DNA of 64,000 nucleotides from Devosia riboflavina. GTDB taxonomy: Bacteria > Pseudomonadota > Alphaproteobacteria > Rhizobiales > Devosiaceae. Positions 1 through 7,876 of this stretch are shown in pieces. The DNA is taken from NCBI RefSeq assembly GCF_000743575.1, contig NZ_JQGC01000020.1, forward strand, positions 46,187 to 110,186. Reading direction: 5' to 3'. The notes under the pieces are model-generated. The model was not told the DNA's origin. It made no database searches and saw nothing but the letters and a program-made list of their open reading frames with translations. A program made the translations under genes and the position numbers. Every line of letters begins with the position of its first letter. Positions within the stretch are counted from its first letter, which is position 1.

Positions 1-812
1 CGGCCCCTTTGGCAGCGGCGTTGCTCTACATTGCGCAGACCGGCGACGCGACACTGGGGGCGGCGGCCCTATTCGCCCTTGGTATCGGCAAGGGCATTCC
101 GCTGATTGTTTTCGGCACTGTGGGTGGCCGTGTCATGCCACGCGCTGGGTCCTGGATGGTACGGGTCAAGCACGCTTTCGGTTTTGTCTTTCTGGGCGGT
201 GCCATCTGGATGTCAGAACGGCTGCTGCCAGCACAATTGACCACCGGGGCATGGTCGCTTTTGGCGGCAACCGTTGCGATCTACTTCATTGTAGTCGCCT
301 TGGGCAGCAACGGTGTTCGACGCCTGGTACCGACCGCATTGGGTGTTGCCGGCCTGGGCCTTGCAGGGTTTACGGCAATGGCTGCTATTGGTGGCCAAAA
401 TCCCGCTGACATGTTGACGGGACGACAGTCTTCTCTGTCTGGCAAGGAAATGGTTTCGGAAACAGTTTCGGGAATCGATGCCCTAACTGTCGCGCTCGAG
501 GCCAGTGATGGTCAGGGGCGTCTGGTCTATCTGACCGCAGATTGGTGCATCTCTTGCGCGGTACTCGATCGTGAGATTTGGACCAACCCCACAGCGTTGG
601 CGGGACTGAATGAAACGAGACTGATCAAACTAGATGTGACGAAGAACACCGCTGAAGACCGGGCAATGCTGAGTCAGCTTAAGGCGTTTGGACCACCTAC
701 TCTTCTTTTTGTAGATGGCAGCGGGGCTGAGGTGGAAGCAACTCGACTCGTCGGGGAATTTGATATCGATGCGTTTCGTACCCAGGCGCAACGTGCCGGC
801 TTCCTGCCATGA
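1..812 (+). CDS. DsbD-family thiol:disulfide interchange protein (5' truncated by window edge)
   Basis: The reading frame is open to the first bases of the window (an Ala-Pro pair precedes the first possible TTG at 9), so only the C-terminal part is seen. Visible are about three membrane segments of a DsbD/CcdA-type transmembrane domain, then a linker, then a periplasmic thioredoxin-like domain with the redox motif WCISC. DsbD proteins carry electrons from cytoplasmic thioredoxin across the membrane to periplasmic thiol proteins. The stop overlaps the start of the next gene by four bases (ATGA), so the two are probably co-translated and the TlpA-like neighbour is a likely electron acceptor. 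The family call rests on the domain order; the missing N-terminus cannot be assessed. Confidence 0.82.
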   Translation, partial: APLAAALLYIAQTGDATLGAAALFALGIGKGIPLIVFGTVGGRVMPRAGSWMVRVKHAFGFVFLGGAIWMSERLLPAQLTTGAWSLLAATVAIYFIVVALGSNGVRRLVPTALGVAGLGLAGFTAMAAIGGQNPADMLTGRQSSLSGKEMVSETVSGIDALTVALEASDGQGRLVYLTADWCISCAVLDREIWTNPTALAGLNETRLIKLDVTKNTAEDRAMLSQLKAFGPPTLLFVDGSGAEVEATRLVGEFDIDAFRTQAQRAGFLP

Positions 813-1612
813 GTGCCGTATCAATCGGGCCGTTGCTGTTCGCCACCGAGCGCTTCGCCGCCATCCTTGGCATCGGCGCTTTCTTTCTGGCGCTGCCTAT
901 CCTGGCGCGACTGTTTAAAAGCGATGCTGCTCGATACGGGTTTGGTGCGGTAGTTGCTGGTCTCCTGGCAGCCCGGCTGGGACACGTACTCCTCAACTGG
1001 CAGACATTCATCATCGAACCGCTTCGGGTGTTTTTTGTCTGGCAAGGCGGTTTTGAGCTGTTTGCAGGTCTTGCCGGGCTCATACTTTACGGCGCATTGC
1101 GCGTAAAACGCTGGAGCGGCGCAGCGACACTGACTGGGTCTACGGCTGTCGGTTTTGGCATTTGGGGGATGGTCCTGCTTCTGACCCGCTACAGTGTCGG
1201 CGTGCCCCTTCCCGAACAGCCGCTTATGCATCAAGTCACGGGCGAAGCAATTGCGTTGTCGAGTTTCGCGGGCAAACCCATGGTGATCAACCTATGGGCC
1301 AGCTGGTGCCCGCCTTGCGTACGCGAGCTGCCCTTATTGAGCGAAGTGGCCGCACAAACACCCGAGGTCACCTTCGCGTTCGTCAATCAGGGCGACCCTG
1401 TACAAACGATCGCCGAATTCTTGAGGCAGCAGGATATCGTGTTGGACGTTTCCGTGGTCGACGAGACCTGGCAGACATCGACGCATTACGGAGCGAAAGG
1501 CCTCCCAACTACGCTCTTCATCGACGCGCAGGGCCGTGTCGTTGACACTGTGGTCGGCGAGGTTTCCCCTGAAAGCCTCGCTGCACATTTGGACCTGATA
1601 GTGCCGGACTGA
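809..1612 (+). CDS. TlpA-like thiol-disulfide oxidoreductase with Lgt-like membrane N-terminus
   Basis: 267 residues. About four hydrophobic segments in the first ~130 residues resemble the membrane part of prolipoprotein diacylglyceryl transferase (the R-x-GH and GGFELFAG stretches), but the protein is too short to be a complete Lgt. The C-terminal half is a TlpA/ResA-type thioredoxin fold with WCPPC at about residue 171 and a cis-Pro segment (GLPTT). It probably keeps periplasmic thiols reduced, for example cytochrome c apo-motifs or copper sites. The start overlaps the DsbD-like gene by four bases, and a strong hairpin follows the stop. The membrane-plus-TlpA fusion is seen in the sequence; its substrate is unknown. 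Confidence 0.8.
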   Translation: MSAVSIGPLLFATERFAAILGIGAFFLALPILARLFKSDAARYGFGAVVAGLLAARLGHVLLNWQTFIIEPLRVFFVWQGGFELFAGLAGLILYGALRVKRWSGAATLTGSTAVGFGIWGMVLLLTRYSVGVPLPEQPLMHQVTGEAIALSSFAGKPMVINLWASWCPPCVRELPLLSEVAAQTPEVTFAFVNQGDPVQTIAEFLRQQDIVLDVSVVDETWQTSTHYGAKGLPTTLFIDAQGRVVDTVVGEVSPESLAAHLDLIVPD

Positions 1613-1614
1613 GA

Positions 1615-1640
1615 GCAGCCCCGCCCTCGGGCGGGGCTGC
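1615..1640. terminator. Bidirectional hairpin terminator between convergent genes
   Basis: A perfect 12-base inverted repeat (GCAGCCCCGCCC and its complement) with a two-base centre lies two bases after the TlpA-like stop and four bases before the stop of the convergent L,D-transpeptidase gene. It has no long T run, but position and stem strength fit a shared transcription end. Confidence 0.7.
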
Positions 1641-1644
1641 AGGG

Positions 1645-2328
1645 TCACACCACAAGGATCGGCGAGCCATCGCGGACAGCGTTCGCGAGATGGATGACGT
1701 CCTGATGCAGGAGCCTGACGCACCCCGAAGAAACGGCCTGACCGATTGATGCTTCGTCGCCCGAGCTGTGCACACGGTACAGGGTGTCTTTGTTACCCTG
1801 GTGGATGTAGAGGGCACGTGCGCCGAGGGCGTTCTCTATCCCGGGCGGCTGGCCCTCCCGATAGATCTCCAATTCAGGTTGACGCATGATCATGGACTCT
1901 GGCGGAGTCCAGACCGGCCATTCACGCTTGTAAGCGATATGCGCCCGGCCGGCCCACTCGAAACCGGCGCGGCCAATACCTGCGCCATAGCGGGTCGCCA
2001 TTCCGTCATCATGCACATGATAGAGCAGGCGGTCGGCGGTATGGACCACGACGGAGCCTGGTTTTTCCCCGGTGGGATCGGGTACCCGCTGTCGCCAATA
2101 TTTAGGATCCACCGCGGCGATATCGGCTGCGGGGATCGGGAATTTTTCCTCCGGCATTGCTCGATACATATAGGCCACATCGGGCGGTACGATGGGGCGA
2201 ATGGGTTCGGCTGCGACCGCGAGACGTTGCGGGGTGGTCGTCGTGCAGCCAGCGGCCAGCAATGCAAGACTTGTGCCGCCCAACATCACAAAAGCGCGGC
2301 GAGAGGGATTGAAAGGTGTTTCGGACAT
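1645..2328 (-). CDS. L,D-transpeptidase (YkuD) lipoprotein
   Basis: 227 residues. The N-terminus has a twin-arginine-like SRR followed by a hydrophobic stretch and the lipobox LAAGC (Cys28), so an exported lipoprotein is likely. The C-terminus carries the YkuD active-site pattern: His187, then SSGCVR with the nucleophile Cys203. Such enzymes form or edit 3-3 crosslinks in peptidoglycan or attach outer-membrane proteins to it. It is the last gene of a minus-strand group downstream of the ArsR-type repressor and the methyltransferase, separated from them by 83 bases, so co-transcription is possible but not certain. Confidence 0.85.
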   Translation of the reverse strand: MSETPFNPSRRAFVMLGGTSLALLAAGCTTTTPQRLAVAAEPIRPIVPPDVAYMYRAMPEEKFPIPAADIAAVDPKYWRQRVPDPTGEKPGSVVVHTADRLLYHVHDDGMATRYGAGIGRAGFEWAGRAHIAYKREWPVWTPPESMIMRQPELEIYREGQPPGIENALGARALYIHQGNKDTLYRVHSSGDEASIGQAVSSGCVRLLHQDVIHLANAVRDGSPILVV

Positions 2329-2411
2329 GAATGCTCCAACATTGAGGTTGGAGACGAATTCAAGAGTAACCTTAGGACAGGCTTACGGGCCGCCTGGTGG
2401 TCAGTTCAGGG

Positions 2412-2885
2412 TCACAACCAGCGGCGCACTTTTTGACGGTAGTGCTCGTATTCGCTGCCGAAGCGGCTAGACAAGAACGCCTCCTCAGGGGCAATCACCC
2501 ACAACCTAAGGCAAAGCCATAGAATTGGCAGGAAGACAATTGTCCACTCCAGCTTCATGATCATGCCCACACCCGCGAACAGGGCGAAAAAGCTCGCATA
2601 GATTGGGTTTCGTGAAAACCGGAAAGGACCGTCCATTACCATCGCCAGCGTGGGCTTATGTGGTTCGACATGCGTGCCGGCGCGCATGAAACGGAGCACT
2701 GCCCAACCCGCAGCTCCGAGGCCGAGTATAACCAGGATAGCACCCAGCAATGGGGCGGAGGACACGCTGTCTATGAACGGAGGTATCAGATGCTGGTCGA
2801 GGACCCACGCCATGACAAAAAGGACGGCCGGATAAGTCGGCGGAGGGAGGACAAGCTTCGGATGGTCATGCCTTGCGTCCATCAA
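2412..2885 (-). CDS. Isoprenylcysteine/phospholipid methyltransferase-like membrane protein
   Basis: 157 residues with about four membrane segments and the C-terminal signature of the ICMT/PEMT family: GPFRFSRNPIY, later EEAFLSSRFG and YEHYRQKVRRW. These small membrane methyltransferases use S-adenosylmethionine; bacterial substrates are mostly undefined. The start overlaps the stop of the ArsR-family gene by four bases, so it is translated from the same message and probably responds to the same signal. The family assignment is secure; the substrate is unknown. Confidence 0.8.
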   Translation of the reverse strand: MMDARHDHPKLVLPPPTYPAVLFVMAWVLDQHLIPPFIDSVSSAPLLGAILVILGLGAAGWAVLRFMRAGTHVEPHKPTLAMVMDGPFRFSRNPIYASFFALFAGVGMIMKLEWTIVFLPILWLCLRLWVIAPEEAFLSSRFGSEYEHYRQKVRRWL

Positions 2886-3187
2886 CAGGCACAGTAAATC
2901 TTGTAGAGGGTCGTCAAAACCTGACGCACCTCATCTGACGCGAGAGAATAATTGATCTGCTGACCTTCGCGGCGGGTTCTGACCAGCCCCCAGGCACGCA
3001 GCTTGGAGAGATGCTGTGACAACGGGGACTGCCCGAGCGCCACGCGTTCTGACAGCTGACCCACATTAAGTTCGTCATCGAGCAGATTGCACAAGATGAG
3101 CAGGCGCTTTGGATTGGCCATGGCCGTCAGGAGCTGGGAAGCCTTGTCTGCGTTCTCCTCCATCCTGTCCAATTCCATCTTGATCAT
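2882..3187 (-). CDS. bigR: ArsR-family repressor, BigR/persulfide-sensor type
   Basis: 101 residues, one winged-helix ArsR domain. Cys33 in the LILCNLL helix and Cys99/Cys101 at the extreme C-terminus match the two-cysteine arrangement of BigR/SqrR-type persulfide sensors, which release DNA when a disulfide or polysulfide bridge forms. No arsenic-type CVC motif is present. It is transcribed away from an operon of YeeE/YedE, persulfide dioxygenase and sulfurtransferase genes, the known BigR regulon. Met1, Met4 and Met9 are all possible starts and none has a strong ribosome site; with the first, the near-palindromic operator overlaps the start codon, which fits autorepression. Confidence 0.83.
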   Translation of the reverse strand: MIKMELDRMEENADKASQLLTAMANPKRLLILCNLLDDELNVGQLSERVALGQSPLSQHLSKLRAWGLVRTRREGQQINYSLASDEVRQVLTTLYKIYCAC

Positions 3188-3203
3188 ATTAGATATCTCA
3201 TAT
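3186..3203. promoter_or_regulatory. Probable BigR operator
   Basis: An 18-base AT-rich near-palindrome, ATATTAGATATCTCATAT, symmetrical at 16 of 18 positions with a perfect AGATATCT core, stands in otherwise GC-rich DNA between the repressor and the divergent sulfur operon. BigR-type repressors bind AT-rich palindromes at this position in their own operons; the link to this protein is inferred. Confidence 0.65.
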
Positions 3204-3263
3204 ATACGAACTTACGTTAATTCACTATCGCTCGTTTAAAGGCGATTTTCAAGGAGGATGTAG

Positions 3264-3485
3264 ATGCGCATCAATGTGGGTTCTGCCGATAGAATTTTGC
3301 GGATCATCGTCGGTCTGGCGCTGCTGATCCTGCCGTTCGTATCCGGTCTGGCGTTCTTCGCCAATCCGGTCGTGCAGTGGGGATCTGTCGTCGTCGGGCT
3401 CGTGCTCGTGGTTACCGCCCTCGTGCGCTTCTGCCCCCTCTACACCATTTTTGGCCTCTCCAGCTGCAAGGTATCAAACCGATGA
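3264..3485 (+). CDS. DUF2892 small membrane protein (YgaP C-domain-like)
   Basis: 73 residues, two membrane helices (about 12-32 and 36-57), then CPLYTIFGLSSC. This is the DUF2892 family, found alone or as the membrane part of the rhodanese YgaP. An ideal ribosome site, AAGGAGG at 3251-3257, sits six bases before the ATG. It is the first gene of the sulfur operon opposite the BigR-type repressor; its stop overlaps the next start by four bases. It probably anchors or assists persulfide handling at the inner membrane. Biochemical function is not established for the stand-alone form. Confidence 0.85.
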   Translation: MRINVGSADRILRIIVGLALLILPFVSGLAFFANPVVQWGSVVVGLVLVVTALVRFCPLYTIFGLSSCKVSNR

Positions 3486-4003
3486 CTGAATTCACTCCAG
3501 TGATGTCGCTGCTCGGCGGCGCACTGATCGGCCTTTCAGCCGTTCTGCTCATGGCATTCCATGGGCGTATTGCGGGTATGACTGGCATCCTGACCGGCCT
3601 GCTGCCGCCGGTTGCCACGGATTGGCCATGGCGTGCTGCTTTCCTCGGTGGCGCCATTGTCGCTCCGATGCTCATCCTGGGCCTATCGGGATACACCATT
3701 CCCTATTCCAGCCCCGTCCCGACACCATGGGTCATCGCCGGTGGGTTGATCGTCGGCGTTGGAGTTTATTTCGGGTCCGGGTGCACCTCCGGGCACGGCG
3801 TCTGCGGCATGGCGCGCCTTTCGCCGCGCTCGATTGCGGCCACCGCTACCTTCCTTGTCACGGCCATGATCACCGTGTTCGTCATCCGCTTGGAGGCTTC
3901 TGATGCAGCGTACCATTCTTGCCGGCATTATCGGCCTCGTCTTCGGCACTGGTATTGCATTGTCCGGCATGGCCAACCCTGCCAAGGTCCTGAACTTCTT
4001 TGA
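3482..4003 (+). CDS. YeeE/YedE transporter half, first subunit; 3' end altered by an apparent frameshift
   Basis: 173 residues as read. Four membrane segments with GSGCTSGHGVCGMARLSPRS, the signature of the N-terminal half of YeeE/YedE sulfur-compound channels (TsuA-like; split PmpA/PmpB form). Homologous halves normally end a few residues after the TVFVIR stretch. Here the frame instead runs on for some 35 low-complexity residues and overlaps the next gene by 101 bases. In another frame the DNA reads Gly-Gly-Phe-stop with TGA at 3901-3903, overlapping the next ATG as TGATG. A single-base loss near 3888-3895 explains this. The core domain is intact, so it may still work. Confidence 0.75.
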   Translation: MTEFTPVMSLLGGALIGLSAVLLMAFHGRIAGMTGILTGLLPPVATDWPWRAAFLGGAIVAPMLILGLSGYTIPYSSPVPTPWVIAGGLIVGVGVYFGSGCTSGHGVCGMARLSPRSIAATATFLVTAMITVFVIRLEASDAAYHSCRHYRPRLRHWYCIVRHGQPCQGPELL

Positions 4004-4343
4004 CCTGGCCGGTACCTGGGACCCGTCATTGGCCTTTGTGATGGGCGGTGCGCTGCTCGTGACTGCAATCGGTTACCGCTTCGTGCTCAAGCGCGACAAA
4101 CCCGTATTGGAGGCGAAATTCAACCTGCCAGCCAATCGCAAGCTGGATGTGCCGCTCATCGCCGGCTCTGCTGTTTTCGGCCTCGGCTGGGGAATTGCAG
4201 GTTTTTGCCCGGGTGGAGCGATCCCGGCTCTGGGTCTTGGCGAGGCTTCTGCCTGGGCCTTTGTCGGCGCGATGCTCGTCGGCATCTTCGCCGCCCGTAC
4301 CGTGCGCCTTGCGCTTGAGCAACGTGCCACCCAGTCCGCCTGA
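3903..4343 (+). CDS. YeeE/YedE transporter half, second subunit
   Basis: 146 residues, about four membrane segments. Contains SGMANPAKVLNFFD near the start and GFCPGGAIPALG near the end, both conserved in the C-terminal half of YeeE/YedE thiosulfate or sulfur-compound transporters; the cysteine of GFCPGG corresponds to one that contacts substrate in TsuA-type proteins. Works with the preceding half as a split channel, probably moving thiosulfate or another reduced sulfur species. In the sulfur operon between the first half and the persulfide dioxygenase, 15 bases upstream of the latter. Confidence 0.85.
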   Translation: MQRTILAGIIGLVFGTGIALSGMANPAKVLNFFDLAGTWDPSLAFVMGGALLVTAIGYRFVLKRDKPVLEAKFNLPANRKLDVPLIAGSAVFGLGWGIAGFCPGGAIPALGLGEASAWAFVGAMLVGIFAARTVRLALEQRATQSA

Positions 4344-4358
4344 CCTCTACGTGGAGCA

Positions 4359-5258
4359 ATGACCATGACCACAATACCATTCACCACAGACCTGACGATC
4401 AAGCCGGAGGTCACCGCCTTCTTCGATGCCCCGACAAATACCATCAGCTATGTCGTCAAAGATCCCAATTCCATGGCCTGTGCAGTCATCGATTCCGTGA
4501 TGGATATCGACTATGCGGCAGGCCGCATTACCTATGACGGCGCCGACGCGATAATCGCCTATATTGAGCAGCACCAGCTCAAGCTCGAATGGCTGATCGA
4601 GACCCATGTCCATGCCGATCACCTGTCCGGGGCGCCCTATATCCAGGGCAAGCTTGGCGGCAAGCTGGGGATCGGTGAGAACATCAAGATCGTGCAAGAG
4701 ACCTTTGGCAAGGTGTTCAACGAAGGCACCGAATTCCAGCGCGACGGCAGCCAGTTCGACCGGCTGTTCACCGATGGCGACAGCTACCAGATCGGCGGGC
4801 TGACCGTGCATGTGATGCACACGCCGGGCCACACCCCGGCCTGCATGACGCATGTGGCGGGCGACGCCGCCTTTGTCGGCGACACCCTTTTTATGCCGGA
4901 CGGCGGTTCGGCACGTGCCGACTTCCCGGGCGGCGACGCCCGCACGCTTTACCGTTCGATCCAGCGCGTGCTGTCGCTCCCGCGTGAGATGCGACTGTTC
5001 ATGTGCCACGACTACGGCCCGAACGGCCGCGAGATCCAGTGGGAGACCACCGTCGGCGACGAGATCGATCACAATATCCATATCGGCCAAGGCACCGACG
5101 AGGACAGCTTTGTGGCTATGCGCGAGGCGCGCGACGCAACGCTTGCCATGCCCAAGCTGATTATTCCGGCGTTGCAGGTCAATATGCGCGCCGGCCAGCT
5201 GCCGCCCAAGGGCCCAGACGGCAAGACCTACCTCAAAGTCCCCGTGAACGGCCTCTGA
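4359..5258 (+). CDS. blh: MBL-fold persulfide dioxygenase (ETHE1/Blh type)
   Basis: 299 residues. Metallo-beta-lactamase fold with metal ligands THVHADH (His83, His85, Asp87, His88), the GH loop HTPGH (His158) and FVGDTLF (Asp175), plus a C-terminal His in CHDYGPNGRE. The short second-metal set and DYGPNGRE fit mononuclear-iron persulfide dioxygenases, which turn glutathione persulfide plus oxygen into sulfite. Partners in the operon are the YeeE/YedE channel, DUF442 sulfurtransferase and SulP transporter, which could bring in or discharge sulfur species. This is the enzyme core of the BigR-regulated hydrogen sulfide detoxification unit. Confidence 0.87.
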   Translation: MTMTTIPFTTDLTIKPEVTAFFDAPTNTISYVVKDPNSMACAVIDSVMDIDYAAGRITYDGADAIIAYIEQHQLKLEWLIETHVHADHLSGAPYIQGKLGGKLGIGENIKIVQETFGKVFNEGTEFQRDGSQFDRLFTDGDSYQIGGLTVHVMHTPGHTPACMTHVAGDAAFVGDTLFMPDGGSARADFPGGDARTLYRSIQRVLSLPREMRLFMCHDYGPNGREIQWETTVGDEIDHNIHIGQGTDEDSFVAMREARDATLAMPKLIIPALQVNMRAGQLPPKGPDGKTYLKVPVNGL

Positions 5259-5299
5259 CCATGTGGCCCTTCAGCAGCAAACCAAGAAAGGACCGACCC

Positions 5300-5626
5300 A
5301 TGAACATCCGTCAAATCGCTCCAGATTTCTCCGCCACCGGCCAGATCTTGCCTGAGCAGATGCAGGCTGTCGCCGACGCAGGCTTCAAGTCTATCGTCTG
5401 CGCCCGCCCCGACAATGAGGAAGGCGGCCAGCCCAGCTTTGATGAAGTGGCTAAGGCGGCTGCGGCCGCCGGCATCAGCATCGTGCACATACCCGTCTCT
5501 GGCCCTCTGGGCGAAGGCCAGATCATTCGCTTCCACGATGCCTGGGAGAAGCTGCCCAAGCCCATGCTCGGCTACTGTCGCTCTGGCGCTCGTGCTGGCA
5601 GCCTCTACGCCACGCTTGGCAAGTGA
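5300..5626 (+). CDS. DUF442/TIGR01244 sulfurtransferase-like phosphatase-fold protein
   Basis: 108 residues of the TIGR01244 family: starts MNIRQI, contains FSATGQI, PDNEEGGQP, and the active-site loop GYCRSGARAG with the nucleophile Cys. These proteins have a dual-specificity-phosphatase fold and are often fused to or adjacent to persulfide dioxygenases, where they act on sulfane sulfur. The ATG at 5300 is chosen because AGAAAGGA precedes it; an in-frame ATG at 5261 would add 13 residues but has no ribosome site. A second member of the family lies at 19421-19765. Confidence 0.8.
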   Translation: MNIRQIAPDFSATGQILPEQMQAVADAGFKSIVCARPDNEEGGQPSFDEVAKAAAAAGISIVHIPVSGPLGEGQIIRFHDAWEKLPKPMLGYCRSGARAGSLYATLGK

Positions 5627-5678
5627 TCTCCCCGGGCTCTCCCAACCGGGCTGAACCCCTCTCAGACTGAGTACATTG

Positions 5679-7430
5679 ATGCACCTGAAGTCCTATTTTC
5701 CCATTCTTGATTGGGGTCGGCGCTATAACCGCCAGACGCTCACCAGCGATCTTGTCGCCGCGATCATCGTGACCATCATGCTGATCCCGCAGTCGCTGGC
5801 TTATGCGCTATTGGCCGGCCTGCCGCCGGAAGTGGGCCTTTATGCATCGGTGCTCCCTCTGGTTGCCTACGCAATATTTGGCACTTCGTCTGCATTGGCG
5901 GTTGGTCCCGTCGCGGTGGCTTCGCTCATGACGGCCGCAGCGGTGGGCCGTATCGCGGCGGAAGGAACGGTTGACTACGCGAGCGCAGCCATAATGCTCG
6001 CCTTTCTGTCGGGCATCATGCTGGCGCTCATGGGCCTACTACGTCTCGGGTTTGTCGCCAACTTTTTGTCCCATCCAGTTATTTCAGGGTTCATAACGGC
6101 TTCTGGCATCATCATTGCCACGAGCCAGATCGGCGGCCTGCTCGGTATCAAGACGGAAGGGCACGCCATGCCCGACCTAATCATGTCGATCATCGCCAAT
6201 ATTGGTCAGGTGAACTGGTACACTCTCGCCATCGGTGCTCTAGCACTGGCTCTCCTGCTTTGGATCCGGCTTGATCTCAAGAATTGGCTTGCACGCTTCG
6301 GAGTCCCTAAAGGCGTCGCGACCATCGTCGTGCGCGCCGGTCCGGTGCTCGTCGTCTTCCTGACCATGGCGCTTTCCGTGTTTCTTGATCTTGGCGCAAG
6401 GGGCGTTGCACTGGTGGGTGATGTCCCTCAAGGCCTGCCTATGCTGTCGCTGCCCGCGTTCGATATCGCTGTCATCCAGCAGTTGGCCATGCCTGCACTT
6501 ATTATTTCGATCGTCGGGTTCGTCGAGTCCATTTCCGTGGCGCAAACTCTTGCCGCCAAACGCCGCGAACGTATTTCGCCCAACCAGGAACTGATTGGTC
6601 TGGGTGCGTCCAATATCGCAGCAGCCATCGGTGGCGGATATCCTGTGACTGGCGGTTTTGCTCGGTCGGTGGTCAACTTCGACGCCGGTGCTGCAACGCC
6701 TGCAGCTGGGGCATTTACCGCAATCGGTATCGCCGGTGCCACGCTGCTGTTGACCCCGTTTCTCGCCATCCTGCCCAAGGCGACGCTGGCTGCCACCATT
6801 GTGCTCGCCGTGCTGACGCTGGTGGATTTTTCCATCCTCAAGCGTGCATGGGATTACTCCAAGGCCGACTTCGCTGCCGTCGCCATCACGCTGTTGGGCA
6901 CTCTGTTGTTGGGCGTTGAAGTGGGTATATCGTTGGGTGTGGGCGCTTCGATCCTGGTTTTTCTCTATCGTTCCTCCCAGCCACACGCCGCGATCGTGGG
7001 CCAAGTGCCCGGCACGGAGCACTACCGGAACGTGAAGCGGCACCAGGTCGATACTATGCCTGGCGTCCTCTCTATTCGCGTTGACGAAAGCCTCTACTTT
7101 GCCAATGCGCGCTACCTCGAGGATCTGGTGATCAATCAGGTCGCCGCCAATCCTGGGCTGACGGATGTTGTGCTCATGTGCTCAGCCGTCAATGCCATCG
7201 ACATGTCGGCGCTCGAAAGCCTCGAGGCCATTCACCACCGGCTCGCCGATCTCGGTGTTCGACTTCATCTCTCCGAGGTCAAGGGTCCGGTAATGGACCG
7301 GCTCGCAGGCACAGAGTTCTTGGATCATCTCAGTGGCCAAGTTCATCTCAGCCACCACCAGGCGATGCTGGCAATCGCCGACGTAAGGCTACGGACCACG
7401 GAACTACGGCCCGAACAAACCGGAACTTAG
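5679..7430 (+). CDS. SulP-family anion transporter with C-terminal STAS domain
   Basis: 583 residues from the ATG at 5679 (a TTG just before it is less likely). The N-terminal ~410 residues hold 10-14 membrane segments with the SulP motifs IPQSLAYALLAGLPPEVGLYAS and the later GGFARSVVNFDAGA. Residues ~440-555 form a cytoplasmic STAS domain (VLMCSAVNAIDMSALESLE). SulP proteins move sulfate, bicarbonate or related anions. Its position directly after persulfide dioxygenase and sulfurtransferase genes suggests sulfate or sulfite transport as the output of sulfide oxidation; the substrate is inferred from context only. Confidence 0.88.
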   Translation: MHLKSYFPILDWGRRYNRQTLTSDLVAAIIVTIMLIPQSLAYALLAGLPPEVGLYASVLPLVAYAIFGTSSALAVGPVAVASLMTAAAVGRIAAEGTVDYASAAIMLAFLSGIMLALMGLLRLGFVANFLSHPVISGFITASGIIIATSQIGGLLGIKTEGHAMPDLIMSIIANIGQVNWYTLAIGALALALLLWIRLDLKNWLARFGVPKGVATIVVRAGPVLVVFLTMALSVFLDLGARGVALVGDVPQGLPMLSLPAFDIAVIQQLAMPALIISIVGFVESISVAQTLAAKRRERISPNQELIGLGASNIAAAIGGGYPVTGGFARSVVNFDAGAATPAAGAFTAIGIAGATLLLTPFLAILPKATLAATIVLAVLTLVDFSILKRAWDYSKADFAAVAITLLGTLLLGVEVGISLGVGASILVFLYRSSQPHAAIVGQVPGTEHYRNVKRHQVDTMPGVLSIRVDESLYFANARYLEDLVINQVAANPGLTDVVLMCSAVNAIDMSALESLEAIHHRLADLGVRLHLSEVKGPVMDRLAGTEFLDHLSGQVHLSHHQAMLAIADVRLRTTELRPEQTGT

Positions 7431-7441
7431 GAGGAAATGGA

Positions 7442-7876
7442 ATGAGCGATCTTCCTCACGTCGTCTGTTCGTTTTGCGGTGCTACCAATCGCGTTCCCAG
7501 CTCAGGGAGCGCCCGCAGCGCCAAATGTGGGAAGTGCGGCGTGGCTCTTTTTTCCGGTGTGCCGGCTGATGTTCCGGCCGCCATTCTCGAAAAGCAGATC
7601 GCAAAATCCGACATCCCGGTCGTGGTCGATATCTGGGCGCCCTGGTGCGGGCCTTGCCGCGTCATGGCCCCCCAATTCGAGGCAGCGGCAAGACAGGCAG
7701 AGCCCGCGTTGCGCTTCGTCAAGCTGAACTCCGATGAAAACCAAGAAATAGCGTCCCGTCTGGGAATTCGCGGCATACCGACCATGATCATGTTCAAGGG
7801 CGGTAAGGAGGTCGCGCGTGTTTCAGGCGCGATGAGCAGTTCAGATATCCTCAAGTGGACTCGGGATGAAGCCTGA
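7442..7876 (+). CDS. trxC: Thioredoxin 2 (TrxC)
   Basis: 144 residues. The N-terminus has two CxxC pairs (CSFC at about 9-12, CGKC at about 28-31) that bind zinc in TrxC proteins, followed by a thioredoxin domain with WCGPC and the cis-Pro loop GIRGIPT. Start at ATG 7442, behind the strong ribosome site AGGAGG. A cytoplasmic disulfide reductase induced by oxidative stress in many bacteria; here it may reduce persulfidated proteins. It follows SulP by 11 bases and overlaps the DUF3422 gene by 11 bases, so it is part of the same operon. Confidence 0.9.
   Translation: MSDLPHVVCSFCGATNRVPSSGSARSAKCGKCGVALFSGVPADVPAAILEKQIAKSDIPVVVDIWAPWCGPCRVMAPQFEAAARQAEPALRFVKLNSDENQEIASRLGIRGIPTMIMFKGGKEVARVSGAMSSSDILKWTRDEA

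Noticed and set aside
4347..5090. 247-residue minus-strand frame opposite the persulfide dioxygenase
   Set aside because: The plus strand carries all metal-binding motifs; the antisense frame has none.
6240..7043. 267-residue minus-strand frame opposite the SulP gene
   Set aside because: Composition (Gln, Arg, His, Gly) and lack of hydrophobic pattern mark a shadow of a well-supported transporter.
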